Assembly: GCF_018991925.1 (NCBI RefSeq)
Contig: NW_024756914.1
Location: 3,393,848-3,457,847, forward strand
DNA: 64,000 bases
Source of the DNA: Homarus americanus
Lineage: Eukaryota; Arthropoda; Malacostraca; Decapoda; Nephropidae
Reading direction: 5' to 3'
Shown in pieces: positions 1 to 51,539 of the stretch. A program made the position numbers and the translations under genes. The stretch's first letter is position 1; each line of letters starts with the position of its first letter. Under the pieces are notes generated by a model. That model had not been told where the DNA came from and searched no databases. It saw only the letters and a program-made list of their open reading frames with translations.

Positions 1-1169
1 AAATAAACATATATTGTATGTGACATCATATGACAGGAATGTAAGAGAGGAATAAAGGTGAGTATGTGGGTTGATTTATATGTTATGTAAGGTTTGGGTC
101 CATATAGCATGAGATGAGTGGGGAGAGAAAGTAACGTGGAATATAATAGATGTGAAGAATATTGGTTAACTTGTGAAAATGATTGGATAAATCAAGAATA
201 AATAATTTGTCAGTGGGAGAAAGGGGGGTTAATGGGAGGTTATCCCGCTTGACCACCCATGGGCTTCTTCTGCTGTAGTGTTTCCATGGCTACCTGAGGC
301 TTTGTAGAAACATTGGTTAAAAATAATGACACTAACTAGCAAACAGAAGCTGAACACTGAATATAAGTGAATGAAATATTAATCAGATAATGTAAAATAA
401 ATGAACTGATCATATAATACAACTAAATAAAAAGAATTTATAATACAGTACTGACATTGAAAATTAATTTTATTCAGATACTGTGAAGAATTATACATCA
501 TAGAGTTTGAATCATTAACCAAACAGAACACATAACAGTAACTCAGGGTGAAAATAATTGTTGTACTGTATTGTACTGTACTGTGAACGATTTGAATTGG
601 ACAAGAGAGCAGCAGAATATGTCAATTTAGCTGGTGGTTGGTTCCTCCCAAAACCCTGTAAAGATATGTGCATATTTTTATTATCCTTTGGAAATTGATC
701 AAAATTTTTATTTACAGCAGTAGTTTCACCATCTTATGAACAAATGCAGAAACATTTTATAATATAAAGCTTACAAATATAAACTACTCTACTGAATAAT
801 CTATGGAACTAAAAGACTGCATTCTAGAGTACTGTACAGTATAATTCCAGCAACTCTCTAAGACATACACTGTAAAGTACTGTACTGTATTGTATCTGTC
901 TAATTACCTCAACTAATAATAAGCAATGCTGTACAAAACTAGCTACGTACTGTACTTCAAGAAACCCAGAACACATCCTGGATATACTTAATAATTAATC
1001 CACTAAATTAAAATACTGAAAGCTATAGAAACAATGGAAACTAAGCTGATATCAATTCATTCTGAGTAATGTATACTGTGTGAGTCTACTGAGCATGGGG
1101 TCTAAGTAAGGAACATCCACAAATGGGGCAGTACTCTATGGCCAGTACATATGGTGAAAGCTTCAATAC
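1..1169. other. Intronic or downstream DNA left of exon 12b
   Basis: AT-rich sequence dotted with TACTGTA/GTACAGTAC motifs. No exon for the remaining Y domain (MSSF..., NYNKRQ, SRIYPKG) was found, so the next coding exon should lie beyond the left end. A short minus-strand frame at about 240-300 was considered and rejected as coding. Confidence 0.6.
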
Positions 1170-38724
<37,555 letters not shown>

Positions 38725-38850
38725 GGTGGCAGTGGTGGTGGTGGCGTGGGCGTGGGCGTGTCAGGGGCGTGGTGGTACTGCTGCAGAAGTCTCAGGAGGG
38801 GCGCCAAAGGCCGACCATCAGACACACCTCCTCCTCACATACAACCTGGA
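38725..38850 (-). promoter_or_regulatory. Probable 5' untranslated leader of the PLC beta transcript
   Basis: Directly upstream of the start codon, on the minus strand, lies a GC-richer, CCACC-rich stretch with no in-frame ATG close to the start. A possible 3' splice site (GTTCCAG) lies at about 38850, so the leader may be split by a further upstream intron. No TATA box or initiator could be assigned with confidence. The transcription start is unknown and could be many kilobases to the right. Confidence 0.4.
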
Positions 38851-38911
38851 ACACGTCAACACTCACTAAGTCCGTCTACCTTTCAACCAAGGTAACAGTG
38901 ATAGCGTAAGT

Positions 38912-38916
38912 GTCTG

Positions 38917-38962
<46 letters not shown>
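38912..38962. repeat. (TCTA)n microsatellite
   Basis: About twelve tetranucleotide units. Confidence 0.95.
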
Positions 38963-38964
<2 letters not shown>

Positions 38965-39054
38965 CTTTCTCTGCTTCTCTTAGGGTTGGATCAGAGCGGT
39001 AGATAAAACCAAGACCTGTCTTAATTTAACATCAACAAACACAACAATTCCAGT

Positions 39055-39122
39055 ATGGTTAGGGTTAGGTTAGGGTTAGGTTAGGGTTAGGTTAGGGTTT
39101 GGTTAGGGTTAGGTTAGGTTAA
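39055..39122. repeat. TTAGGG/TTAGG telomere-like array
   Basis: Alternating GGTTAGGGTTAGGTTAGG units mix the hexamer and pentamer telomere words. Confidence 0.88.
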
Positions 39123-39419
39123 GTTACACTCCCCTACTTCGTTACATATTGAGTTTGTTGTGATAAATTCATGCACCAAATTTGGGTAAAAAATCACGAC
39201 TACAGTATATGTTCAAGTTATCGTGTTCACAATTACATGACGGACGGAAATGACGGATTGACGGATGGATTGACGGAAAGCAGGCACTCCCCAGCCCAGG
39301 ACTGTGGGGGGCCAATTTACGTCGCATGTCAGAAATCCTGCATGACCGTGATAAATGTAAACACTGATATGTTTATAAAATATTCCATTACCACCACCAC
39401 CAGGTTTGGCATCATCAGC

Positions 39420-39548
39420 AGGGAGGGAGGGAGGAAGGAGGGAAGGAGTGAAGGAGGGAGAGAGGGAGGAAGGAAGGAGGGAAGGAGTGAAGGAGGGAGA
39501 GAGGGAGGGAGGGAAGGCGTGAAGGAGGGAAGGAGTGAAGGAGGGTGA
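39420..39548. repeat. GGAGGGAAGGAGTGAAG purine array
   Basis: Tandem G/A-rich units of 12-16 bp. Confidence 0.9.
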
Positions 39549-39611
39549 AGACACAACACAGGAGGGATCGGTCATGCAATGGTGTAATTAGTCGCCCAAT
39601 AATTACTGTTG

Positions 39612-39860
39612 TTACAAATACTGTTGACGTGTTGCTGGTGTACTGTGTTGCTGGTGTACTGTGTTGCTGGTGTACTGTGTTGCTGGTGTACTGTGTTACT
39701 CCTGGGTGGCTGGTAGTGGTGGGTGGGTGGTAGTGGTGGGCGGCTGGTAGTGTTGGGTGGGTGGTAGTGGTGGGTGGGTGGTGGCAGTGGTGGGTGGGGG
39801 TGGCAGTGTTGGGTGGGAGTGGCAATGGTGGGCAGCTGGTAGTGTTGGGCGGCTGCATGA
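39612..39860. repeat. Two adjacent minisatellites
   Basis: Four near-perfect copies of GTGTTGCTGGTGTACT (39628-39695), then GGTGGTAGTGGTGGGTGGGT-like units to about 39855. Confidence 0.92.
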
Positions 39861-39914
39861 TTGTGTAGTATAGTGACGTCACAGTGTTCATGTAATGTAA
39901 CAAGGGAGGTCAGG

Positions 39915-39917
<3 letters not shown>

Positions 39918-39979
<62 letters not shown>
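39918..39979. repeat. (CA)n microsatellite
   Basis: Pure CA run of about 60 bp. Confidence 0.95.
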
Positions 39980-39980
<1 letters not shown>

Positions 39981-40204
39981 TAAAGTCACAGAGTTGTGTT
40001 AAATACAATTCCGAGGTTTTTTTATGGGTTGATGTAAAATTCCATTCCATTAACTATTAACATTACCTGCTGTGACCGCGTCCATTAGGAGGGGGCAGGG
40101 GGGGAGGAAGGGGAGGGGAGGGAAGGGAAGGGGAGGAAGGGGGTAGAGAGGGGAGGGAAGAGTGTGTGTCCCATGGGTGAGTATACGCTGGAGGGAGAGA
40201 GGGG

Positions 40205-40238
<34 letters not shown>

Positions 40239-40734
40239 GGGATGGGAGATGGGAAGGAGAAAAAGGGTTCGGGAATAGGAGGAAGTGAGAATAACAGGGA
40301 CAGGAGGCTCGAGGGTAGAGGATAGGATGATACAGATGGACGAGGAGGAGGAAATGGCAGGAAGAGAAGGAGGGAGGAAGAAGAGAAGAGGAGATAACGA
40401 CACTAACTAGCACACACAATCTGATGAATTAACACCAACAAACTACCCTACCCCTCTCCCTTGTTTGGTCTCACTCACTCTAATTACACGCTGCAATTAC
40501 ACCCAACGAGGCTGTAAACACTCGTAATTACCCCAGGAGTCGTTACCTTCGCGCTACTGCTGCCTGCGGGACGTATTGTAATCACGGGGAAATTATGGCA
40601 CTGTGTTGAGTGGACTGTGTTGTTTATTCTTTATAATACAGGTTAATGATGCTTGAGAGTCTGAAATTTTGTGTGTGTGTGAGTGGCTACGATGGACGAC
40701 CTGACACTTCTTTCATAATTCCTCTCACACAGAC

Positions 40735-40855
40735 ACCCCTCACTCCACACACCCTTCCCTCCACACAGACACCCCTCCCTTCCCTCCTCTCCACACAGAC
40801 ACACCCCTCCCTTCCCTCCTCTCCGCACAGACACACCCCTCCCTTCCCTCCATCA
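40735..40855. repeat. Minisatellite, about 30-bp unit
   Basis: Copies of CACAGACACACCCCTCCCTT followed by CCCTCCTCTC. Confidence 0.9.
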
Positions 40856-41108
40856 GCTCACAATGCATTAAGGGACTGGCAGTAACATCTGCCTTATCAT
40901 GAAAAGCTGTTATTCCTGGACATACGTCTAGCTTGTTGTGCTAAGTGGCTCTGGCTCTCTCTCTCTCTCTCTCCGTTAATCCTCAGTCTACCGAGGACCT
41001 ACAGGAGAGAACCCCTATAATAGCGGACGGACAGACAGGTGGACTGAGACAGACTAATTGACGGATGTACGGACAGACAGAGCTTGAACAAGCATCATCC
41101 AATACACG

Positions 41109-41109
<1 letters not shown>

Positions 41110-41162
<53 letters not shown>
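41110..41162. repeat. (CT)n microsatellite
   Basis: Pure CT run of about 50 bp. A GGGGAGTAGAGGAG purine array lies at 41400-41860. Confidence 0.95.
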
Positions 41163-41163
<1 letters not shown>

Positions 41164-42708
41164 CACACAAACACGTACACACTTGTCGCTTATCACTGTA
41201 TGTCCCTCTTGCGGGAAAATCAATATTTATCCATTACCAACAAGAGGCAGGGAGCGGTCTGAGGACAAGACTGACATATCGTCACTCTTCCGAATTGAAC
41301 AATGCAAATCGCTAGCAAACGACCCGAGAGAGACGGAGAGGCGAGAGTCACACGTCTCTTACACGGGATTCGCGATACTAAAGTGGATTTCTTGTGGGGG
41401 GTGGGGAGGAAGTGAAGGGAGGTGGAAGTTTGAGTGGTCAGAGAGGGAGGAATGAATGGGGAAGGATGGTGGTGTGGGGAAGAGGAGGGAAGAAGGGGGA
41501 TGGTGGTGGGGGATAGGGAGAGAAGTGGCGGGGAGAGGAGGTTAAGGAGGAGTAGTGAGGGAGAGAGAGGAAAAAGAGGTGGTGGTGGAGACGTGAGTAG
41601 AGGTGAAGGGGGAGGAAGGAGTAATGATGGTGCTGGCAAGGAACAAATAGTGATGGAGGGAGAGGTGTGGTGGGAGGAAGGGGTGTGAGGAAATGGAGGA
41701 GGAGACTGTGGTGGTGGGGCAGGAGAGACCCGGAAGAAAGAGGAGTGGGGGGGGGAGGTGGTGGGGAGTAGAGGAGGGGAGTAGAGGAGGGGAGTAAAGG
41801 AGGGGAGTAGAGGAGGGGGAGTAGAGGAGGAGTAAAGGAGAGGGGGAGAAGAGGAGGGGGAGTGTGTGACAGAACGCCGCCATGAGCAAATGTTCGTGGA
41901 TATGAGAAAATTCTTCTTGTTTTCAATGTCTCTGTCTGTCTGCCTTTCTACGCCTGTTTGTCTTTGTGTCTGTCTGTCTATAATATTTTCTAATGTTATG
42001 AATTATGTTATCTATTCACCGAAATCAAGACAGTAATCTCTTAGTTTTTCTTTCATTCAGATATTTTCATTTCATTCATGACTAAATCCTTCCATCAGCT
42101 AGCATTCTTATCCTTATATATTTCACTCAACAATCAATCCATCCCGTCAACTCTTTCAACACACACCTCATAGACCACACAATCCAACAATTTAGTTACC
42201 ATCATCTGACGTCAACTCTCTTGGTCAAACTCCATGCGTGTGAGGGCCATGGCCAGTGTGTAAGGGCCTATCACGGGCTTCTTGACGGCCATCTGTTGAA
42301 GGCTATGAATATGAAACTACACTGCACTCGAGGGAGGTGTTCATTGCCATCTCGTGCTGGTGACCTAGATACACCCGTGACCTTGACCTTTTAGAGAGAC
42401 AGGTCATGGAAGTCACTTTAAAGCTCTGACCCTGACACACACACACACACACACACACACTATCCCCAAACTTACTATATTCTATTAGGTCAAATTTAAT
42501 ACATGTACACATAAATAAACATACACAGAAGATACTACACATCATACACTAGACAGTTCGCCACAATGGGGTCCTCACTACACCAACTACTGGCCCCGGA
42601 TTCTCGACAATTTGTACTGTACGTTCATAATATTTTTCATAGTAAGTAAGGAAAAGAAAACGCATCTAGTTAAGGGAGAAGTTCAGTGTAATTTCAACTT
42701 TGGCCGTC

Positions 42709-42711
<3 letters not shown>

Positions 42712-42788
<77 letters not shown>
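42712..42788. repeat. (GT)n microsatellite
   Basis: Pure GT run of about 75 bp. Confidence 0.96.
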
Positions 42789-42789
<1 letters not shown>

Positions 42790-43010
42790 GGAACTGTTCT
42801 CTCTCTCATACACACGCACACAATAATACACGTGTGTGAGGTACAGTGGTGGCCGGGCAGACGATCATTTACAACCACAGCAGTCAACACCTCAACCACT
42901 GGTAATTAATCATGCTGTTCGGCCGTGATCCCCTCAGACAGCCTCGTTAACAAGCAACCCATCCATTCATCCTGTCCTCTATCTATCTATCTATCTCTTA
43001 CAATGTATTC

Positions 43011-43112
<102 letters not shown>

Positions 43113-43574
43113 CCGTGAGTCACTTAAGAACGGAGTGTTAAGTCTCTGGTATGACAAGACGGAGACACGTGTGTAAGTTCACTGGTATAACATGTGTAAA
43201 CCACCGCGTGTGTAAGAGGTACACACATGCAAGTAAATACATAACATGTATGTAGGTGTCTGGCCTTACAGCACGATGCCATCTATGCAAATACGAAAAA
43301 TACCCGTGTAAGTGATATACATACATGTATAAGGTGTATACATGTATAATTATCTAAATACATGTATAAAACGTATGAGAATGTGTATGTGTTGTGGCCT
43401 CTGACAGCATGATGACACAAGGTTAGTAAAGAAGGTCCCGGGCCTCGGCAGTACAAAGATTAATGTGTCTATGATCATCACAAAAACCTCACTCAGGGAT
43501 GTGACATAAAAAGTGTGTACTTGTCAGGAGGCGTGCAGTACTACGGGTGGTGAGCGGTGTAAGAACTTGGTGAG

Positions 43575-43608
<34 letters not shown>

Positions 43609-43748
43609 TGAAGTCGTACACACACAACACACAGGATGGACCACCTCTGAGCCCCTCAACTTACGGCTTAAAAAGAATGCAAAATATTTTTACCTCGGGC
43701 AGAGCGTGTGACAGGTGGCGAGCTACTGTTGCCATCTTTAATGAGGCG

Positions 43749-43812
<64 letters not shown>

Positions 43813-44384
43813 CTGAAATTACTACACGCCGCATTAAACACATTCTTGGGAGAGCTACTTAGGTGACGTAACGCTACATCACATCAAAGTAACCCAGGTA
43901 AAAAACACACCTTCATTATACACTGGTGAACATAACGGACGGCTCAGCTAAGATACCCAGAGTCGACAAAGAACAACAACTGTGACAAATACATACTGTA
44001 CTTGTCAAAATATATCACTCAGCATACAAACAAACAAAATATCTATACACATTTCATCAAGATTTATATACGAACAAGAATCCCATTATAAACAGCGAAG
44101 GAATACAGTAGGTGTATTTATTAGAAAACTTTTACCGAAGATTAGCAAAGGGTAAGGTCCCCCAGAGAAACCTTCTATCCTCACAAATGGTCAACTTCTT
44201 GCTCCCCCAGAGAATAATACCTCCTACAGCCACACGTACTCCCAAGAGAAACCTCCCCCTGAAACCCCTTAACCAGGGACATCAGGGGGAGGAGAGTCTG
44301 GCCGCCCCCTCAGACAAATGACGGACCGACTGAAAAACCCTCCCAACCACTTCTTGCTGGCGTTGGCGCAGGTCGGGACGCTGC

Positions 44385-44560
44385 TACTGGTTTATGGGGT
44401 TTAGGTGGAGGTTTAAGGGGTTTAGGTGGAGGTTTAAGGGGTTTAGGTGAGGTTTAAGGGGTTTAGGTGAGGTTTAAGGCGTTTAGGTGGTGGTTTAAGG
44501 CGTTTAGGTGGTGGTTTAATGGGTTTAGGTAGTGGTTTAAGGAGTTTAGTGACCACTTAA
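44385..44560. repeat. Minisatellite, about 20-bp unit
   Basis: Copies of GGGGTTTAGGTGGAGGTTTA with GGCG and TGGT variants. Confidence 0.92.
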
Positions 44561-44689
44561 GGGGGAGTTTAAACACTTCAGGTAATTGGAACGTGATTAA
44601 GGTATGGTTTAGTTTTCTAAGCACCCTTCACAAAACCATTATACCCCTGAGCATATGTCCTAATTTTCTCCCTGAAAAAAGCACCCATC

Positions 44690-45040
44690 CCCCTGACCAC
44701 CCTTATAAACACCCTTCTCCTTGACCACCCTTAAAAACACCCTTCTCCCTGACCACCCTTATAAACACCCTTCTCCCTGATCACCCTTATAAACACACTT
44801 CTCCCTGACCACCCTTAAAAACACCCTTCTCCCTGACCATCCTTAAAAACACCCTTCTCCCTGACCACCCCTATAAACACCCTTCTCCCTGACCACCTTA
44901 CCCTTCTCCTGACCACCCTTATAAACACCCTTCTCCTGACCACCCTTATAAACACCCTTTTCCTTGACCACCCTTAAAACACCCTTCTCCTGACCACCCT
45001 TAAACACCCTTCTCCTGACCATCTACACCTTCTCTTCTGA
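44690..45040. repeat. Minisatellite, about 28-bp unit
   Basis: Copies of CACCCTTCTCCCTGACCACC followed by CTTATAAA, increasingly eroded to the right. Confidence 0.93.
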
Positions 45041-45179
45041 CTTAACACCTTCTCTGATCCTTAATCCTGTTATTCCTGACCACAAGACGAAGCAGGGTTG
45101 ATAAAAATATGTTCATCCATCTCTCATCCTTTAACCTCTTCCATCACCCTTAATTTCTTCCCTCCCTTCGTGTCTTAAG

Positions 45180-45930
45180 GCTTGCCTCCCTTTCTTCCTT
45201 CCTTCTCTTTCACTTTCCTTCCTTCTGTCCTCTCTCTCCCTCTCCCACTTTCCTTCCTTCCTTCCTTCCCGTCTCTCCCTCCCCTTTCCTTCTTTTCCTC
45301 ACCCCTTTCCTTAACACCTTCCATTACCCCTTTCTTTCTCCTTCCTATATCTAAGAAGCCTTCCCTCTTCCTCCCTTACTCCCTCATCCTCTCCATCATC
45401 CCTCCACTTCCTTACCTCAGCAGCCTCCCCCCTTCTCGTTCCCTTACCCCTTGAGAGGTTAATTACAAGTTTGTGAGGCCATAATGGAACACGGCTGACC
45501 TGGCCTCTATCTCTTGGAGGTCTAGTGTGCTTCTTACCTCCTCCTCCCCCCTGCTCTTCCATAATACCTCCTCCTCCTACCCCTCTTCCATCTCCTCCTC
45601 CTCCTACCCCTCTTCCACCTCCTCCTCCACCTGTTCCATAGTAGCATCACCTCCTCCTCCTCCTCCTCCTCCTACCCTTCTTCCCACCTCCTCCTCCTCT
45701 TCCACCACCTCCTCCTCCTACCCCTCTTCCTATTCTTGTTGTTGTTGCTAATTCTCTTTGTTTATTTGTTGTTATTGTCCTTGTCCTACTCTGAGTTCAG
45801 GGAGCTGCAGTGCCTTTGTTTACCTCCCTCCCTCACTCCTTCTCTTCCTCCTCCTTTCATTCTTCCTCCTGCCTTTCCTCCTCCTAATTCCTCCGCTTCT
45901 TCTCCTACTCATTCTTCTTCCTCTTCTCAT
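45180..45930. repeat. Pyrimidine-rich (CTC/CTT) tract
   Basis: C/T-rich DNA with CTCCTCCTCC trinucleotide clusters (45535-45735). Open frames are compositional. Confidence 0.85.
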
Positions 45931-45981
45931 CTTTCTTCTGTTACCATAATAATTTATTTTAAAATGGCGCTTGTGACATTA

Positions 45982-46506
45982 TAAAGGTGTAGTCGTGGGA
46001 GTACCATAAAGGTGTAGTCGTGGGAGTACCATAAGTGTAGTCGTGGGTGTACCATAAAGGTGTAGTCGTGAGTACCATAAAGGTGTAGTCGTGGGAGTAC
46101 CATAAAGGTATAGTCGTGGGAGTACCATAAAGGTGTAGTCGTGGGAGTACCATAAAGGTGTAGTCAGTGTAGGAGTACCATAAATGTGTAGTCGTGGAAT
46201 ACCATAAAGGTGTAGTCGTGGGTGTACCATAAAGGTGTAGTCGTGGGAGTACCATAAAGGTGTAGTCGTGGGAGTACCATAAAGGTGTAGTCGTGGGAGT
46301 ACCATAAAGGTGTAGTCGTGGGAGTACCATAAAGGTGTAGTCGTGGGAGTACCATAAAGGTGTAGTCGTGGGTGTACCATAAAGGTGTAGTCGTGGGAGT
46401 ACCATAAAGGTGTAGTCGTGGGAGTACCATAAAGGTGTAGTCGTGGGAGTACCATAAAGGTGTAGTCGTGGGAGTACCATAAAGGTGTAGTCGTGGGTGT
46501 ACCATA
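45982..46506. repeat. Minisatellite, 25-bp unit, about 21 copies
   Basis: Tandem AAAGGTGTAGTCGTGGGAGT followed by ACCAT. Most copies are nearly identical; degenerate copies cluster at 46150-46200. Minus-strand frames read Leu-Tyr-Gly-Thr-type repeats and are not genes. Confidence 0.96.
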
Positions 46507-48649
46507 AATCCAGAGTGTATATGGGTAAGGTGTCAGCTCCACTAGTTTCCTCCTCTGTTTAATGGCGCGGATATTATTTGTTCATTAATCTAAATATTAT
46601 TACATCATCTCTCACTTCCCCTACACCTTTAGTGTCTCTATTTCTGCTTTATTCTTTATCTCTCTTTCTCTCTCTCTCTCTCTCTCTAACTCTCTCTCTC
46701 TCTCTAACTCTCTATCTCTCCTTGTTTCTGTATCTCTCAATCTCTTTTTACCAAGTGGGGGGGTGAGGGAATGGGAGAGGAAGAGTGTGAGGAATGGGGA
46801 GGGAGAAGAGTAGGGGATAGAGAATGGGGGGAGGAGGGAGGGAGGGATAGGATGGCATACTAACTGGACTGAGGTAAACTAGGGTGTGTACACAATGGTG
46901 CTGTGTGTCTGTCCTGACCAGTCACACACACACACACACACACACCAATTAGCTAGCTTTTCAAACTCACTAACGACCAATTAGGTAACTATTCAATCAC
47001 CCTAACTACCAATTAGCTAACTCCCCACACCCCATTAGCGACTAATTACACGGATATAAACCTGGACAAACTACCAATACACACTGGCTGCCCACACCAC
47101 CCTAACAAGCCGTGACCTCAACAACGAACTACGGTACCTTGATGGTCAACGAATAAGGTGTCGTAGTTTTAATCACAGGTAATTAAGCTAAGATTTTTCA
47201 ACCCTAATAGGAGTAGTAAGTGTAATTAGTGTGTTATTCTTCTAATGACCTGATCTTACGCCATCTTTGTTTATAATACAGTAAACAACTTGTATATATT
47301 TTCTAATAAGTAAGAAAACAACTTTGATAATTTTTGTGTAAATTGGAAAATGATTCTTGACATTAGCAATTTTGAGTCACTTTTAAATAAACATCAAAAA
47401 TACCCATACGCTTTTTACGCAGTGTTAAACCGTCCTCTTGCGCTCAACAGTATCGACACTGACGCCTGACCACGAGACAAAGTATTTACAGTATAGATAA
47501 GTTATAACACTGGAGATAATTACACTGATATACTGCACATCTTAATTACGGTATACTGAGAATATTTAAAGATACCATCACCAACGTTCAGTACTGGCGA
47601 TAACTATAGGCTAGACCATGAGATTGTATCACTCCCTCTGCCTTATTCCTTCCCTCCCTCCTCTCACCTCCCTCTCTAGCCCTCCCTCCCTCCCTCCCTC
47701 AACCTTATCACTTCCTCCCTCAACCTTATTCCTTCCCTCCCTCAATCTTATCCCCTCCCTCCCTCCCTCAACCTTATCCCCTCCCTCCCTCAACCTTATT
47801 CCCTCCCTCACTTCTTCCTTCCTTCCTTCCTCCTCTCATCTCCTTCTCCCTCCCTCCCTTCCTCCTCCTCTCACCTGTGTTCTAACTAGTGTATGGTCAG
47901 ATGGTACAGTCCAACACCAGGTAGAGATGTTTACTAATACCAGGAAGGAACACCACCATATACCCTCACACCACATGTTACTCTGTGTTCTTGACGAAGC
48001 TGGTGTTTTCTTTCCTATTTTCTTCTTCTTTCTTCTTTCATTCGTCTGTCTCCTAGTATCTCCCTCCTCTTGTCGTCTTCCCTCCTAGGATTTTCTTTTA
48101 TTCATTATTACCTCCATGAAGACCTCCTCCTCCTCCTCCTCTTCTTATCCTTCACCAAGACCTCCTCCTCCTCCTCCTCCTCTTCCCCTCTTAATAAGTA
48201 GCAATATGCTACTACAGTTTCTCGAGAGCACCAGAAAAGAGCCACTATCCTGCCTCCTCTCACCTCCCTCCCTTCCCTTCCTCCTCCCCACTATCCTCCT
48301 CCCTCCTTCATTCTCTCCCCTCCCCTCCTTCATTCTCTCACCCCTCTCTGCCCCCCTCTCCCTCCCCTCCTCCTCACCTCCTACCTATTCTTTCGCTCAA
48401 CTTATTTCATTTTTACTTCTTTTCGCTTTCTCCTTACTACTTCTTCCTCCCCCCCTCCCCCCTCTCTCCCTTCCTTGTTCCTACCCACCCTTTCCATTAC
48501 TATCTTCTTCCTTCCTTCCATCTTCTTTGTTCCTCCTTCTTCCCTCTACCTTACCTCCTTCCCTCCCCCACCTTTCGACCTTCCTCCATCCACCTTCCCC
48601 CTCACCCCACCTTCCCTCCTCCAACACCTCACCAACTCTTCATCAGGAC

Positions 48650-48652
<3 letters not shown>

Positions 48653-48738
<86 letters not shown>
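48653..48738. repeat. (CA)n microsatellite
   Basis: Pure CA run of about 85 bp, preceded by about 500 bp of C/T-rich DNA; (GA)n follows at 48856-48894. Confidence 0.96.
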
Positions 48739-48739
<1 letters not shown>

Positions 48740-48852
48740 GCCCCCTGTGATAAAAGGCCCCTACAGAATCTTTTTATATCTTTCACCCCCAAAAGTCACG
48801 TCCCAAACTCAAAAACAACACCTGTGTATAAAAGTATCCTCAGGCCCCACAC

Positions 48853-48897
<45 letters not shown>

Positions 48898-49706
48898 GCA
48901 GTTTATGGTTAAGAGTATTGTGTCACATAAAACAAATATATAATCTGTGTTTGTTCTACTGATTTTGTTGTCTTTGTTGGGGTTCGGGGGGAGGGGGAGG
49001 GCAGTGTTTACAGAAGATGGTTGTTACTTTATAAATACTGACAAGACAGATAGACAGACACACGCACACAAAGACAAGCACATACACACACAAACATAAA
49101 AACTAAAGCATACACACACACACACGCACACACACCATCCTCGATATCTAGCACCAAGCCACTAAAAATACTTCATTCAATAAATAAGCCAAAATATCTT
49201 TATCCATTCTGCAAATTTTAAAAGCAAAATTCACTTCCTGTTCACTTATTTCCTCGCCAACTAACACGGGCAAAAATGGTTACCAGATCATTGTTCATCA
49301 TTCAGCAACTCTAAAAAATAAAAAAAATAAAAATAAAATAAATAAATCCCTTCCTGTTTCCATTTTCTCCCACAATTATTCCCAAGTTATTTTTTTTCCA
49401 TTTAGCGACTCATAAATAAATTCTACTCCCTGATTTCATTCTCCCTTCCCACCTTAAGTCTTTCATCGGGTTAGTTCCTTTTGTGTCTTTGTAATAACTT
49501 TCAATAACTTTTAAAACGGATATCACTTTTATTTTTCCCCTCAACTATGACTTAACACATCAAACTCTTTTCCATTCACAAGTTCTTCACAAAAAAAAAT
49601 AAAGTAACAAAATAAAATCACTTCCTGGTTCCTTATTTCCTCTCAGCTGTGACTCACAATAGTTGGAGCACAATGTCAACACACTTAACGAACCACATGA
49701 CTCGAT

Positions 49707-49709
<3 letters not shown>

Positions 49710-49775
<66 letters not shown>

Positions 49776-50180
49776 AATTGTCTCCTTCCACCACCCTCTG
49801 TCCATCCCCTCCTCCCCCCCTCACCTTCCCTCACTCTCCCCTCACCATCCTCACTCTCCCCTCCCACCATCCTCACTCTCCCCTCTTCATCCTCCTCTCC
49901 CCTCACCATCCCTCACCATCCCTCCTCTCCCCTCTGCATCCTCCTCCCCTCACCATCCCTCCTCTCCCCTCACCATCCCTCACTCTCCCCTCACCATCCT
50001 CACTCTCCTCACCATCCCTCCTCCCCCTCTGCATCCTCTCCCCCTCCACCATCCCTCACCATCCCTCCTCTCCCCTCCTGTCCCTCCTCCCCTCCCACCA
50101 TCCCCTCCTCTCCCCTCTGTTCCTCCTCTCCCCTCCACCATCCTCACTCCCCCTCTGCATCCCTCCTCCCCCTCCCCTGA
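49710..50180. repeat. (CT)n followed by CCCTCACCATCC array
   Basis: (CT)n at 49710-49773, then tandem 15-20-bp units such as CTCCCCTCACCATCCTCACT to about 50175. Confidence 0.93.
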
Positions 50181-51207
50181 TGCCAGTAGTATCACTTGAG
50201 TGACAGGCACTGGTGACCCCTTCCGAGATTCACTGTGGCACTGTTACAACCTCACCTCACCTAACCTAACCTAGCGCAACTTAACCTACCCTAACCTTAC
50301 TTAACCTACCTAAACCCCTAACGATAATCCCCCCCAGGTAGCATTAGGTGTTTAACCTTCAGGTGATTCCAAGTTGTTTTAATCGCGGGTTTAATGACTG
50401 TGGGTTTACCTGAATAAATTTATGGCTTCAAGTTAAATTAACACTGCAGTTTATTTGGGGGAGAGGGGGGAGGGGGGAGGGAGGGAGGGGGGTCAATTTA
50501 GAGTAAATATATCAAACTGTGCTACTTTTGTGAGTTAAAGAGAATCACCCTTCTCCCTCCCTCACTCACAACTGTATTAATCTACCTCACTAACACAACA
50601 ATCTTGTATTAAGTGTTGTATTAAGAGATGTATTCGCCTCCTTCCTTCCTTCCCAAGCCTTCCTTATCACCCCTCCCTCCCTCCCCAAACACCCCTTATC
50701 CTCTCTCCCTCCTTCTACTCATCATCCCTCCTTCCTTCCCTCCCTCCCTACCTCTCTCCCCCTCCCCTAGGTCCAGCAGGTAGAGCCAGGCACAGGTCGC
50801 TTTAATTAAATTTGAGGGAGGGAACTTTGGAGCTTATCTATGTGTGACGACCGCCCTCCCCGCCTGCCTGGGAGGGGGGGGGGGTAGCGGCTCCCCTTAG
50901 TGAAGTAGGGGGAGGGTTTGTGTGGGTAGGGGGTTAGGGGAGGGGTGGGGAGAATGGGGAAGAGGAAGAAAAAGGAGGGGAGGGAAGAGGAAGGAAGATA
51001 GGGGGTAGAGGTAAAGGGGAAAGGAGAGGCAGAAGAGGAAGGGAGGGAGGTGGGAGAGGAGAGAAAAGGGAGGGTAAAGGGGTGGGGAGGAGACGGAGAG
51101 AGGAGAGAGGAGAGAGAAGAGAGGGTATGCCATTAATATTTTAAGCTAACACGTCAGTACAAAAACTACACGTACGTACGATGATGAATTTCCTGACCAA
51201 TATAGAT

Positions 51208-51210
<3 letters not shown>

Positions 51211-51264
<54 letters not shown>
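51211..51264. repeat. (GA)n microsatellite
   Basis: Pure GA run, preceded by a purine tract at 50860-51130. Confidence 0.95.
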
Positions 51265-51266
<2 letters not shown>

Positions 51267-51539
51267 TATTACATATCCCCCAAAACTCACATTTCCAATT
51301 ACAGCAAAATAAAGAACAAAACCCAAGTGGAAACTCATGTCATTATCTTTTCACAATATTTTCAATCGATTAAGAAGACGACAAAGAAAATATAAAATAA
51401 AATCAGAGAATCCAGCGACTGAAGGAATGGAGTCAGTGAAGAGTTTGATTTAAAATTCAGATCCTTGCTTGATCCTTAATGAGGACGTGGGATTGGTTAA
51501 TGATGATGGAGGATCAGCAACGTATAGGAAGCTGTTTCT

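Noticed and set aside
240..300. Minus-strand frame reading PQVAMETLQQKKPMGGQAG then stop, after an AG
   Set aside because: It could be a terminal exon, but it does not match any part of a PLC, the phase from exon 12 (phase 1) does not call for it, and the block looks like an interspersed repeat.
45959..46542. Minus-strand frames of 113-187 codons with TTTPLWYSHDYT-type repeats
   Set aside because: Artefact of a 25-bp minisatellite, where all three frames of one strand are open. No start context, signal peptide or conservation argument.
48116..48943. Plus-strand frame of 275 codons rich in Ser, Pro, Leu and a Thr-His run
   Set aside because: Composition follows the C/T-rich DNA and the (CA)n run; no domain visible.
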